The notes under the pieces: generated by a model
The model's input: the letters and a program-made list of their open reading frames with translations, nothing else
The model's database searches: none
What the model was told of the DNA's origin: nothing
Shown here: piece by piece, positions 8,764 to 16,704 of the stretch
Numbering within the stretch: the first letter of the stretch is position 1
Layout: the number at the start of each line of letters is the position of its first letter
Source: an uncultured Draconibacterium sp.
GTDB taxonomy: Bacteria; Bacteroidota; Bacteroidia; Bacteroidales; Prolixibacteraceae
Direction: 5' to 3'
NCBI RefSeq assembly: GCF_963677155.1
Contig: NZ_OY781884.1
Coordinates: 3,654,501 to 3,718,500 of the forward strand
Length of the DNA stretch: 64,000 bases
Position numbers and translations under genes: made by a program

Positions 8764-9747
8764 CTATCCTTTGATTCCGTTTAAGATTTTTGCTGCGTCA
8801 ACAGCTGAATATGTAATAATAATATCGGCACCGGCTCTTTTTATCGACGTAAGAATTTCCATCATAACGCGCGGCCCGTCAATCCAATTTTTCTCTTCGG
8901 CTGCTTTTAACATCGAGAATTCGCCACTAACATTATAAGCGGCTGTTGGCATTTTAAATTCTGTTTTTACGCGGTAAATAATATCGAGAAACGATAATGC
9001 CGGTTTTACCATAACGATGTCAGCACCTTCAGCGATGTCGAGTTCTACCTCGCGAATGGCTTCATCTGAATTAGCCGGGTTCATCTGATATGTTGCGCGG
9101 TTGCCAAATTTTGGTGCACTTTCAGCAGCTTCACGAAATGGCCCGTAAAATCCTGATGCGTATTTAGCAGAATAGGCCATGATTGGAATTTTCTCGAATT
9201 TATTTTCGTCGAGTGCTTCACGGATACGTCCAACACGTCCGTCCATCATATCGCTCGGAGCGATCATATCAGCACCGGCTTCGGCCAGCGATACCGATTG
9301 TGCAGCCAGTGTTTCAAGCGTGGTATCGTTATCCACATCTCCATCAATAATGGTTCCGCAATGTCCGTGTGTGGTGTACTCGCAATTACATACGTCGGCA
9401 ATAATGTACAAATTTGGGAGTTCCGCTTTTATGGCACGAATGGCTTGCTGTACAATCCCATCGTGCTGGCAAGCAACAGTTCCATCTTCATCTTTTTCGG
9501 CAGGAATGCCAAACAAAAGAACGGCCTTAACTCCTGATTCCGAAACATGTTTACATTCCATTACCAGGTTTTCAACCGATAACTGAAAGTTGCCCGGCAT
9601 CGAACTGATTGGGTTGCGCACGTTGGTTCCTGCGCAAACAAAAAGTGGCATCACCAAATCGTCAACAGAAAGTTTTGTTTCGGTTACCATGTCGCGTAAA
9701 ACCGAATTATATCTTAATCTTCGTAATCTTGTTTCAGGAAACATCAT
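8764..9747 (-). CDS. hemB: Delta-aminolevulinic acid dehydratase (porphobilinogen synthase)
   Basis: 327 residues. It condenses two 5-aminolevulinate molecules into porphobilinogen. The Schiff-base lysine lies in MVKPALSFLDI and a second active-site lysine in MAYSAKYASGFYGPFREA. The segment DVCNCEYTTHGHCG has the three cysteines of zinc-dependent HemB enzymes rather than the Asp-rich magnesium version. Two consecutive ATGs (9747 and 9744) are possible starts. It is 12 bp from hemCD and 3 bp from hemL, indicating tight co-transcription. Confidence 0.95.
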   Translation of the reverse strand: MMFPETRLRRLRYNSVLRDMVTETKLSVDDLVMPLFVCAGTNVRNPISSMPGNFQLSVENLVMECKHVSESGVKAVLLFGIPAEKDEDGTVACQHDGIVQQAIRAIKAELPNLYIIADVCNCEYTTHGHCGTIIDGDVDNDTTLETLAAQSVSLAEAGADMIAPSDMMDGRVGRIREALDENKFEKIPIMAYSAKYASGFYGPFREAAESAPKFGNRATYQMNPANSDEAIREVELDIAEGADIVMVKPALSFLDIIYRVKTEFKMPTAAYNVSGEFSMLKAAEEKNWIDGPRVMMEILTSIKRAGADIIITYSAVDAAKILNGIKG

Positions 9748-9759
9748 ATCGCGTAATTT

Positions 9760-11472
9760 TTATTTGGTTTGATAATAGTCGATTATTGTTTTGTAAAGTC
9801 CCTCGGCATTCGAGGTTTCTGCTGTAATCAGTGGCTCGGCATTGCCTTGCCGGATAGCTTCTGAAGTTACTGCTCCAATGCTGGCGATTTTTACTTTTGA
9901 AATATTTTCGGTGCCGTAAAAGTGGCAGAAATTGTTGAATGTTGATGGGCTTGTAAATACGATCAGATCGTATCTATCATTCGAAATCGCATCCAGTATT
10001 TTTGAGTTAACTTCCGATGGTTTTACTGTTTGATAGGTATTTATTCGGGTAACTGAATTTGCTTTCGACAATTCTGTCTCCATTTTGTCATCAGCCCGGT
10101 TTCCGAGAGCCAGCAAAATATTTTGGTTTAATAGATTGTGCTTTTCTTTCAGTTCTTTTAACAGGCCGTCGGATGAATTTTCGTTTGCAGTAAAATACGG
10201 AGCATAACCGTAATAATCCAATTCGGCTGCTGTGTTTTTGCCAATTACGGCAATCTTTAGATTGTTGGGCAAAGTCGTGTTGCCTTTTGTCTCAATTAAC
10301 TGTTTAAAGAAACTTACAACGCCATTTTTGCTGGTGAAAATTACCCACTGAAACTGATCGATATTTTGCAAAGATTTCTCTTCTGTAGCACTAAGTTGTG
10401 TCTGCTCAATTTGAATCATTGGCAGCGAAACAACTGTTGCTCCTGCTTTTGTTAGTAGCTCAGGAAGATCATCGTGAATATCTGTCGGACGAGTTGAAAT
10501 AATCACCTTATCTTTTAACGGAAGTGCTGTTTGTGAAGAAGGTAAATTTTGGTCTCTAATCGCGTCGAGAATTTCTTTTCCACCGGCATTGAATAATTTG
10601 TTAGCCAGGTTTCTTGCCATTTCATTGGTATTTTCAACCGGGCCGCTTACTGTTTCTTTCAGAAATTTGCTGCCGTCAATGCTTGCAACAAAGCCTGTAA
10701 TTTTCACCTGGTCGCTTTCAACTTTGCAAGTGCTTCCTACCGGAATCTGACAACCGCCTTCCAAAGTATTCAGAAACACACGTTCTGCCGAACTTGTTAT
10801 CATCGTTTCCTTGTGATTGATTTGCGCAATAATTGCTTCAATTTCCGGATCGTTGTCTTTTATTTCTATGGCAATGGCACCTTGTCCACAGGCCGGTATC
10901 ATGGTTTCAGTATTCAGGATTTCAGTAATTGCTTCATCCATTTCGAGGCGTTGCAATCCTGCACCGGCCATAATCATTGCATCGCAATAACCTTCATTCA
11001 TTTTACGAATGCGCGTGTTTACGTTACCCCTAATCTCAACGATATTGAAATCGGGATTCAAGCGCAATAATTGAGCTTTGCGACGTAGGCTTGAAGTTGC
11101 AATAGTATGTTCCGAAGTGAGCTCCGAAAGTTTTAAATGATCTTTGCTAACCAGCGCATCGTTAACGGTGCCTCTTTCCAATACGGCTCCCAGTTTTGTC
11201 CCTTCAGGAAAGATAGTGGGAAGGTCTTTTAAACTGTGAACTGCCATGTCGATTTCGTTGTTGAACATGGCTACTTCCAGCTCTTTGGTAAAAAGGCCTT
11301 TATCGCCAATCTTGGATAATGGGACGTCTAAAATTTTGTCGCCTTTTGTTTTTATAACGACAATCTCAAAATGCTTTTCAGGGAATTTTTGTTCCAATTC
11401 ATCTTTTACCCTATAAGCTTGATATAAGGCCAGTTTACTGCCTCGTGTGCCAATACGGATCGTATGTTTCAT
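9760..11472 (-). CDS. hemCD: HemC-HemD fusion: porphobilinogen deaminase / uroporphyrinogen-III synthase
   Basis: 570 residues, roughly the sum of HemC (about 310) and HemD (about 245). The N-terminal half has IRIGTRGSKLALYQA, HSLKDLPT (79-86), the SSLRRKAQLL motif and the cofactor cysteine C241 in LEGGCQIPVG. From about residue 322 (KDKVIISTRP) it becomes a uroporphyrinogen-III synthase, with VIFTSKNGV and a late LIVFTSPSTFNNF. A fusion could hand the unstable hydroxymethylbilane directly to the cyclising domain. There is no frameshift or stop between the parts. Its ATG overlaps the hemA stop by four bases (ATGA), suggesting translational coupling. Confidence 0.95.
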   Translation of the reverse strand: MKHTIRIGTRGSKLALYQAYRVKDELEQKFPEKHFEIVVIKTKGDKILDVPLSKIGDKGLFTKELEVAMFNNEIDMAVHSLKDLPTIFPEGTKLGAVLERGTVNDALVSKDHLKLSELTSEHTIATSSLRRKAQLLRLNPDFNIVEIRGNVNTRIRKMNEGYCDAMIMAGAGLQRLEMDEAITEILNTETMIPACGQGAIAIEIKDNDPEIEAIIAQINHKETMITSSAERVFLNTLEGGCQIPVGSTCKVESDQVKITGFVASIDGSKFLKETVSGPVENTNEMARNLANKLFNAGGKEILDAIRDQNLPSSQTALPLKDKVIISTRPTDIHDDLPELLTKAGATVVSLPMIQIEQTQLSATEEKSLQNIDQFQWVIFTSKNGVVSFFKQLIETKGNTTLPNNLKIAVIGKNTAAELDYYGYAPYFTANENSSDGLLKELKEKHNLLNQNILLALGNRADDKMETELSKANSVTRINTYQTVKPSEVNSKILDAISNDRYDLIVFTSPSTFNNFCHFYGTENISKVKIASIGAVTSEAIRQGNAEPLITAETSNAEGLYKTIIDYYQTK

Positions 11473-12722
11473 GGAGCTATTTTGAACAGATCATTAACGA
11501 GTTCGATATATTCTTTTTTGCGCCCGTTATCGGTAATCGATTTTACGTTTTTGATCATCAGGCGAATAAATTTGTTGGTAATATGGTCGGCATACATCGA
11601 CGCTTCTTCTGAGTTGTCTTTCGACTGGCGTTTTATGAAACCTTCGAATTCTGCTTCATTTATTTTCCTGAAATTATCGCTGATATTTTGAAAAGTCGGA
11701 GTTAGATTACGGGTGTGTTGCCAGTCGCTAAAATCAGTAACAAACTCTGAAATAATAGCTTCTGCTTTTTCGATTTCACCCTTACGTTTGTCAAACGTTT
11801 TGTCCACAACAGCATTTAAATCGTCGATATCGTTAACAAAAACATTTTCAATTTCTGCTACATCCGGGGCAACGTTATGTGGTACTGAAAGATCTACAAA
11901 AAACATTGGTTTATTTTGTCTTTCAACCATTATCTGTTCCACCATTTCTTTTGTGATTAGTGGCTTTTTCGATGCGGTTGATGTAATTACAATATTGTTG
12001 TGAACCAATTCGTTTTGCAGTTCAGAGAAATCTTTTGCTGTACCTTTGTAGCGTTTTGCCAGTTCCTGAGCTTTTGCCGCTGTACGATTAACGATGGTAA
12101 ATTTGTCGCAGCCTTTTTTCAACAGGTTTTGTAAAGTTAACTCACCTGTTTGACCTGCTCCAAGCAGCAATGTTGGATGTGAACTAAGATTATGCAGTTT
12201 TTTGCTCGCCAGTTCAACGGCAGCGTAACTAATTGAAACGGCTCCTTTTGAGAGTGCGGTTTCTGTTCTCACTTTTTTACCGGCTTCAAAAGCTTTGTTA
12301 AACAGTCGAATTAAAGTGGGGCTGTTCACCTGATGTTTTTCGGCAATGGCAAATGCATCTTTCAACTGTCCTACAATCTGGTATTCGCCCAACGCCATTG
12401 AGTCGAGCCCCGATGCAACCCGGAATAAATGTTCAGAAGCTTCATCCTGAAACTTGTGATAGAAGTGCGATTCCACACTTTTATCCGCTTTTCTCCATTC
12501 AAAAAGCTTTGCAGCTATAGTTGATGAGCAATCAAAAATGTCTTTCTCTGTATAGTCAAAATATATTTCGGTACGGTTGCATGTGGAAACCACAATTGCA
12601 CCGTTTATTCCTGCGTCGATTAATTGCGGCACAAAACGCTTCACATCTTCTTCGCAAAAAACGAATTTCTCGCGAACTTTTATTGGAGCAGTTTTATGGT
12701 TTAATCCAAGTAATCCTATCAT
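11469..12722 (-). CDS. hemA: Glutamyl-tRNA reductase
   Basis: 417 residues from the preferred ATG at 12722 (MIGLLGLNHKTAPIKVREKF). It reduces glutamyl-tRNA(Glu) to glutamate-1-semialdehyde with NADPH, the first committed step of tetrapyrrole synthesis. The catalytic cysteine is C48 in STCNRTEIY. GLDSMALGEYQIVGQLK and a Rossmann segment, LLLGAGQTGELTLQNL, follow, and the C-terminus is the helical dimerisation domain. The open frame continues upstream to 12818, but those 32 residues do not resemble the family. It is first in the hem run, so its promoter should lie in the 163-bp gap before the kinase gene. Confidence 0.94.
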   Translation of the reverse strand: MIGLLGLNHKTAPIKVREKFVFCEEDVKRFVPQLIDAGINGAIVVSTCNRTEIYFDYTEKDIFDCSSTIAAKLFEWRKADKSVESHFYHKFQDEASEHLFRVASGLDSMALGEYQIVGQLKDAFAIAEKHQVNSPTLIRLFNKAFEAGKKVRTETALSKGAVSISYAAVELASKKLHNLSSHPTLLLGAGQTGELTLQNLLKKGCDKFTIVNRTAAKAQELAKRYKGTAKDFSELQNELVHNNIVITSTASKKPLITKEMVEQIMVERQNKPMFFVDLSVPHNVAPDVAEIENVFVNDIDDLNAVVDKTFDKRKGEIEKAEAIISEFVTDFSDWQHTRNLTPTFQNISDNFRKINEAEFEGFIKRQSKDNSEEASMYADHITNKFIRLMIKNVKSITDNGRKKEYIELVNDLFKIAP

Positions 12723-12885
12723 GAATGAATCGCTTAAGTCGTGATTTTGAAACAATACTATTAAAACATTCTGTAGAAAATCTGTAGAAAAAACCAGATT
12801 TGGGTTTGTATTGAACAAAGGGTTTTAGGTGACGTGTTTATTTGTCAGGAGGAGAGTGAGATAGCTATTTGTGTGGTGCTGTAAA

Positions 12886-14169
12886 TTATGTCTCTAAATT
12901 GTTTGTTCCCGGATGAAAAATGATGCTAAAATTGTGCAGATTATTGGCATAAGAATATACGGCCTTAAATCCCGAAACTTCGCATATTTTCTGAACGATG
13001 GCAAGTCCCAATCCAACCGAGCTGTCGGATGTTGATGATTTGTAAAATCGTTTAAAAATATCATCGGAAGTTCCCTGTATTCTTTCTCCGCTGTTAGCAA
13101 TTGTAAGCTGTTTTTCATTTGCTGTTATCGAAATTGTTCCGTTATTATGATTGTGGCGGATGGCATTTTTCAACAGGTTGGAAATCAGAATGTCAGCCAG
13201 GTAGGGATTCATTTCAACAAAATAAGGCTTGTTGGGACTATTCACGGAGATTTTCTTGCTTTCGATAACATCCTCGAGAAATGAAAGCTGTGTGTCGATG
13301 ATTTGTGTTAAGTCGACCTTTTTCACTTCAGGAAATTGACGGTTTCCAATCTTTGAAAGAAGCAACAATGTATTTGTTAGGCGAGAAAGTTTGGTGGATG
13401 CTTCGTAGGCATCACTAATCGTTTTTAGTTCTTTCTCCTGCATACAATCCGATTGCAACAAAAGCTCCATCTTCGAGATAATTACGGCAATTGGTGTTTG
13501 TAATTCATGCGAAGCGTTTTCGGTGTATTCTTTCAGGTTGTAATAGTCGTTTTTTATACGTTCTGTCATTGCAATTAGCACCTTGTTCAGGTCGTCGAAC
13601 TCCTTAACATCGGTTTCCTTCAGTTGAAAATCCTCGTGGGTGTTCAGGTCGTATTTTTTGATCTTGTTGATGGTGTCGTAAAACGATTTTAGTGTTTTTT
13701 GCGAAATGTGCCGGTTTAATATCAGTAAGCCTAAAATAAGAGCAACAACCAGCAATGTCATCGATAAAATAATACGAACGATGAGGTTGTCGGTTTCTGC
13801 ATGCGATTTAAAGATTTTTATCAGAAATTTCTGGCCGTTAATTTCCGATACAAATTGTAGTTGTCGATAGGCTGTATATGTGCCTTCTTTTTCGTTTACA
13901 ATTAGCGTGTCGGAATAACCTTCAACAGGGTTTTGTTTGGGCGGAATCGGGGTTATTTCAACTTTTTTTTCAAAATCTGTTGGTGTTGCTGCTGCTGAGT
14001 GTGCCGAATTTAATTCGTTCAGAATGTTTGTTTGACGTTTTTGCAACTCAACATTTATATTTTGGGTTACTTGTTGTCGGAGTAAAAAATAGAAAGCGAT
14101 AAGCCCTACCAGAAAAATGAAAAGCGATATGGAAAGGAAATTGAGACTTATTTTTGTGAGTAGTTTCAT
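12886..14169 (-). CDS. Two-component sensor histidine kinase
   Basis: 427 residues. Membrane helix about 10-30, a short extracytoplasmic sensor region to about 130, second helix about 132-152, then a HAMP-like linker and the kinase core. The HisKA box is TENASHELQTPIAVIISKMELL, in which the histidine of SHELQTP is phosphorylated. The ATPase domain has NLLKNAIRHN (N box) and VGLGLAIVQKI (G2 box). The response-regulator gene lies immediately upstream on the same strand, across a 122-bp gap holding a palindromic repeat, so the two form a pair. The signal is unknown. Confidence 0.9.
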   Translation of the reverse strand: MKLLTKISLNFLSISLFIFLVGLIAFYFLLRQQVTQNINVELQKRQTNILNELNSAHSAAATPTDFEKKVEITPIPPKQNPVEGYSDTLIVNEKEGTYTAYRQLQFVSEINGQKFLIKIFKSHAETDNLIVRIILSMTLLVVALILGLLILNRHISQKTLKSFYDTINKIKKYDLNTHEDFQLKETDVKEFDDLNKVLIAMTERIKNDYYNLKEYTENASHELQTPIAVIISKMELLLQSDCMQEKELKTISDAYEASTKLSRLTNTLLLLSKIGNRQFPEVKKVDLTQIIDTQLSFLEDVIESKKISVNSPNKPYFVEMNPYLADILISNLLKNAIRHNHNNGTISITANEKQLTIANSGERIQGTSDDIFKRFYKSSTSDSSVGLGLAIVQKICEVSGFKAVYSYANNLHNFSIIFHPGTNNLET

Positions 14170-14204
14170 ACTTTTTGCATGTCTGATCTATACTTTTCAA
14201 ATAG

Positions 14205-14276
14205 AACACAAAGTCACTAAGTCACAAAACAAAACGAAAAAAGCACAATGTTTTTGTGTCTTTGAGTCTTTGTGTT
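14205..14276. repeat. 25-bp imperfect inverted repeat between the two-component genes
   Basis: The arm at 14205-14229 (begins AACACAAAGTCACTAAG) and the arm at 14252-14276 (ends GAGTCTTTGTGTT) are inverted copies matching at 21 of 25 positions, separated by 22 nt. Each arm repeats a CACAAAGTC-type word. This resembles the short REP-like palindromes scattered between bacterial genes. The RNA would form a long hairpin between the response-regulator and kinase cistrons. Confidence 0.6.
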
Positions 14277-14291
14277 TAATCTTTGTTTTTA

Positions 14292-14972
14292 TCATTGTTC
14301 TGTATCGAATTTATAGCCAACGCCGTAAATGGTTTTTATGTAATCGGTGCATCCTTCTTTTATTAGTTTCTTGCGCAGGTTTTTAATGTGTCCGTAAATA
14401 AAATCGTACGAGTCGGCAACGTCCATATAGTCGCCCCAAAGATGTTGTGCCAATCCGGTTTTGGTGATCACCTTATTTTTATTAGACACAAAAAACTGGA
14501 GTAGTTCGTACTCTTTTTTGGTGAGTTGCAATTCGTTGTCGTTTATAAAAACCTGGTGTGAATCGGGAAGGATTTTTATTTCGTTAACGAGAATATGGTT
14601 GTCGCCATCGAAATTTATTCGCCGGTTAATCGATTTTAGGTGTGCATTTAATTCGGCCAGGTGAAAAGGTTTTGTAAGGTAATTATCAGCCCCTATTTCA
14701 AGTCCTTCAATTCTGTTTTCCACCGAATCGCGCGCCGAAATAATTATGATCCCCATTTTTTTATTGTCCTTTTTTACCTGTCGGATGAGATCGAGTCCAC
14801 TGCCGCCCGGCAAATTAATATCAACCAGAATGCAGTCGTATAAATGGATTTCAATATGTTCGGCCGCCGTGTTGTAATCGTAGGCTGTTTCGCATACATA
14901 ACCTTCTTCGGTTAGGTACTGAGAAATGGCGTCGGATAAAGCTTTTTCGTCTTCTATAATTAGAATTTTCAT
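14292..14972 (-). CDS. OmpR/PhoB-family response regulator
   Basis: 226 residues. The receiver domain (1-118) has the acidic pocket E7/D8 in IIEDEKAL, phospho-acceptor D51 in VDINLPGGSG, and the conserved lysine in YLTKPFH. A winged-helix DNA-binding domain (about 128-225) ends with DFIYGHIKNLRKKL and TIYGVGYKF, typical of OmpR-type regulators. It pairs with the kinase encoded downstream. Its upstream region faces a small divergent membrane-protein gene about 90 bp away. Confidence 0.93.
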   Translation of the reverse strand: MKILIIEDEKALSDAISQYLTEEGYVCETAYDYNTAAEHIEIHLYDCILVDINLPGGSGLDLIRQVKKDNKKMGIIIISARDSVENRIEGLEIGADNYLTKPFHLAELNAHLKSINRRINFDGDNHILVNEIKILPDSHQVFINDNELQLTKKEYELLQFFVSNKNKVITKTGLAQHLWGDYMDVADSYDFIYGHIKNLRKKLIKEGCTDYIKTIYGVGYKFDTEQ

Positions 14973-15063
14973 GCAAACTTCTTTTCAAATTGCAATATAG
15001 TAACTTTTAAAGCTTATGACGACATTTGTTTCTGATGAGTTGGTTTTATAATTACCTTGCGCT

Positions 15064-15354
15064 ATGCAGAAAAGTAATCTTTGTTGCCGTATTTATCCGG
15101 TGGTTATAATTCTTGTTTCGGCTATTATCTCATTCTCCATTTTTTATTTAAAAGACGGGGTGTCTGATTTTCGTTTTCTAAGTAAAAAAGGAATGTTTTT
15201 CGATTTTTTGGGATTAAGTATGGCGATTGCAGTGCTGCCGGTTGGGCTATTTTATTATTTAAGCGAAAAAGAACAATTTCAGAATTCGGCACGGCCATTA
15301 TCGCTGCTTGGTTTTGTGCCCGCTTTGATTTATCTGGTCTTTATTCTGTTGTAG
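15064..15354 (+). CDS. Small three-helix membrane protein, function unknown
   Basis: 96 residues with hydrophobic stretches at about 10-29, 45-65 and 78-96, suggesting three membrane helices. No recognised domain. It is divergent from the response-regulator gene, so it could share a regulatory region with that system. A strong hairpin terminator follows 40 bp after its stop, supporting a real single-gene transcript. Confidence 0.6.
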   Translation: MQKSNLCCRIYPVVIILVSAIISFSIFYLKDGVSDFRFLSKKGMFFDFLGLSMAIAVLPVGLFYYLSEKEQFQNSARPLSLLGFVPALIYLVFILL

Positions 15355-15393
15355 TTTCTGGGAGTTGGAGTGTTTCGAAAAATAGTAGAGATG

Positions 15394-15432
15394 CACAATA
15401 GAATTACCGGATAAAAGGGTAATTCTATTGTG
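15394..15432. terminator. Bidirectional hairpin terminator
   Basis: CACAATAGAATTACC (15394-15408) and GGTAATTCTATTGTG (15418-15432) form a perfect 15-bp stem with a 9-nt loop. T-rich sequence follows on the + strand and an A-rich stretch precedes it. It sits between convergent gene ends and could serve both. Confidence 0.8.
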
Positions 15433-15446
15433 TATTCTTTTATTTC

Positions 15447-15947
15447 TTACTCAGGAATTGAGTCGTTAGACGAAGGCGTTTCCTCAGTTTTTGGGCGTTT
15501 AAAAATATAACGTGTAATAAAAATACCGTTATTGTCGTCGGAGCCACCGTAACTTTCAACACCGGTATTTACAAATGCCAGTTCCCAGCCTTGACTCATC
15601 ATATCGTTAATTTTTGAGGTTAACAATGCGTCGTTTGATGCAATGTTTTGGAAACGAATACCGCCAACATTAAAAAAGTTGAGTAGTTTGGTTTCGTCAA
15701 AATCTTTAATGCGAATTTCCTGACGGTCGCTTTTATTTCTGTCTCCACTTTCTGCTGTTTGCCGTGTGGTAAATTCTTTGTAATTCACTTCGTGGTCGGT
15801 AGAGATTAATCGCGAACGACCAACGCCACTCGGAATAATTGATTCAATTGTAGTAATGATTTTTACCTCGTATTGCGGTGTTTCCTGTCCGTTTGCAATT
15901 GGTGAAATAAATAGGGCCAAAAGAATGAAAATAATAACTTGTTTCAT
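15447..15947 (-). CDS. Secreted protein of unknown function (tandem paralog A)
   Basis: 166 residues with a clear N-terminal signal peptide (MKQVIIFILLALFISPIANG), so exported. The mature part is closely related to the neighbouring product at 15997-16518; shared phrases include GRSRLIS/GRSRMIS, ETKLLNF, GGIRFQNIASNDA and TSKINDM. The SKINDMMSQGWEL region resembles short DUF4177-like proteins, but that is a weak resemblance. The pair probably arose by tandem duplication. Function unknown. Confidence 0.75.
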   Translation of the reverse strand: MKQVIIFILLALFISPIANGQETPQYEVKIITTIESIIPSGVGRSRLISTDHEVNYKEFTTRQTAESGDRNKSDRQEIRIKDFDETKLLNFFNVGGIRFQNIASNDALLTSKINDMMSQGWELAFVNTGVESYGGSDDNNGIFITRYIFKRPKTEETPSSNDSIPE

Positions 15948-15996
15948 TTTTAATATGTTTTGTGATATTTAACTTGATTTGATTGTGTGTGCTTGG

Positions 15997-16518
15997 TTAT
16001 TCAGCCTTTTTCCGGAAATAATACCGGGTGAGAAATAATCCGTTTGGATCATTCGGACTTTCGCTATCGTCATTAATTAATGCCTTGAAGATTGCTTTTT
16101 TGACGCTGGCGTTGGCCATTTTGCTTTCAACACCTGTTTTTACATCAAACAATTCCCATCCGTTGGCCAGCATGTCGTTAATTTTTGATGTCATCACTGC
16201 ATCATTAGAGGCTATGTTCTGAAACCGGATTCCGCCTGCGTTATAGAAATTCAGCAATTTGGTTTCTTCGTAATCTTTAATCCTGATGTTTTTTCGCTGG
16301 CTTTTGTTTTTACTCTTTTTGTCGGCAGTGCGCTTTGTTGTATAATCCTGGTAATTTATATCTGTTGTGGGCGAAATCATACGCGATCTACCGAGCCCGT
16401 TTGGAACAAGCGACTCAATACAAGTAACAATTTGAATGTCGTATTTTGGCTGCTGTGCCATACTAATTACTGGAAGGAAAAAAAGCAAGAATAATAAAAA
16501 ACGAATTTTGAGGTACAT
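15997..16518 (-). CDS. Secreted protein of unknown function (tandem paralog B)
   Basis: 173 residues from the ATG at 16518, which gives a clean signal peptide (MYLKIRFLLFLLFFLPVIS, then MAQ); an open frame reaches 16548 but would put charged residues before the hydrophobic core. It is a paralog of the next gene downstream (49 bp away) and carries an insertion of about 25 residues before the final TRYYFRK. The shared central block with GGIRFQNIASND is the most conserved part. Function unknown. It is divergent from the C39-ABC exporter gene. Confidence 0.75.
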   Translation of the reverse strand: MYLKIRFLLFLLFFLPVISMAQQPKYDIQIVTCIESLVPNGLGRSRMISPTTDINYQDYTTKRTADKKSKNKSQRKNIRIKDYEETKLLNFYNAGGIRFQNIASNDAVMTSKINDMLANGWELFDVKTGVESKMANASVKKAIFKALINDDSESPNDPNGLFLTRYYFRKKAE

Positions 16519-16704
16519 GCTGTAACGTATTATGTTTAGCGCCAGCAAATATACTTAATTCTTGTTACCAACTTTACTGTGCAATAAAAAACATATTGTA
16601 AGGTGTTTCTGTTTCCGATTCTGAGAATTCTGTTTTGAATCAAGTTGTCAACAACGGCGCGAGCTTCAAGAATTTTTTCTATCTTTCCGCAACAAAAGAA
16701 AGTT

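Noticed and set aside
12723-12818. Extended hemA start adding 32 residues
   Set aside because: The extension lacks similarity to glutamyl-tRNA reductases; MIGLLGLNHKTAP is the usual N-terminus.
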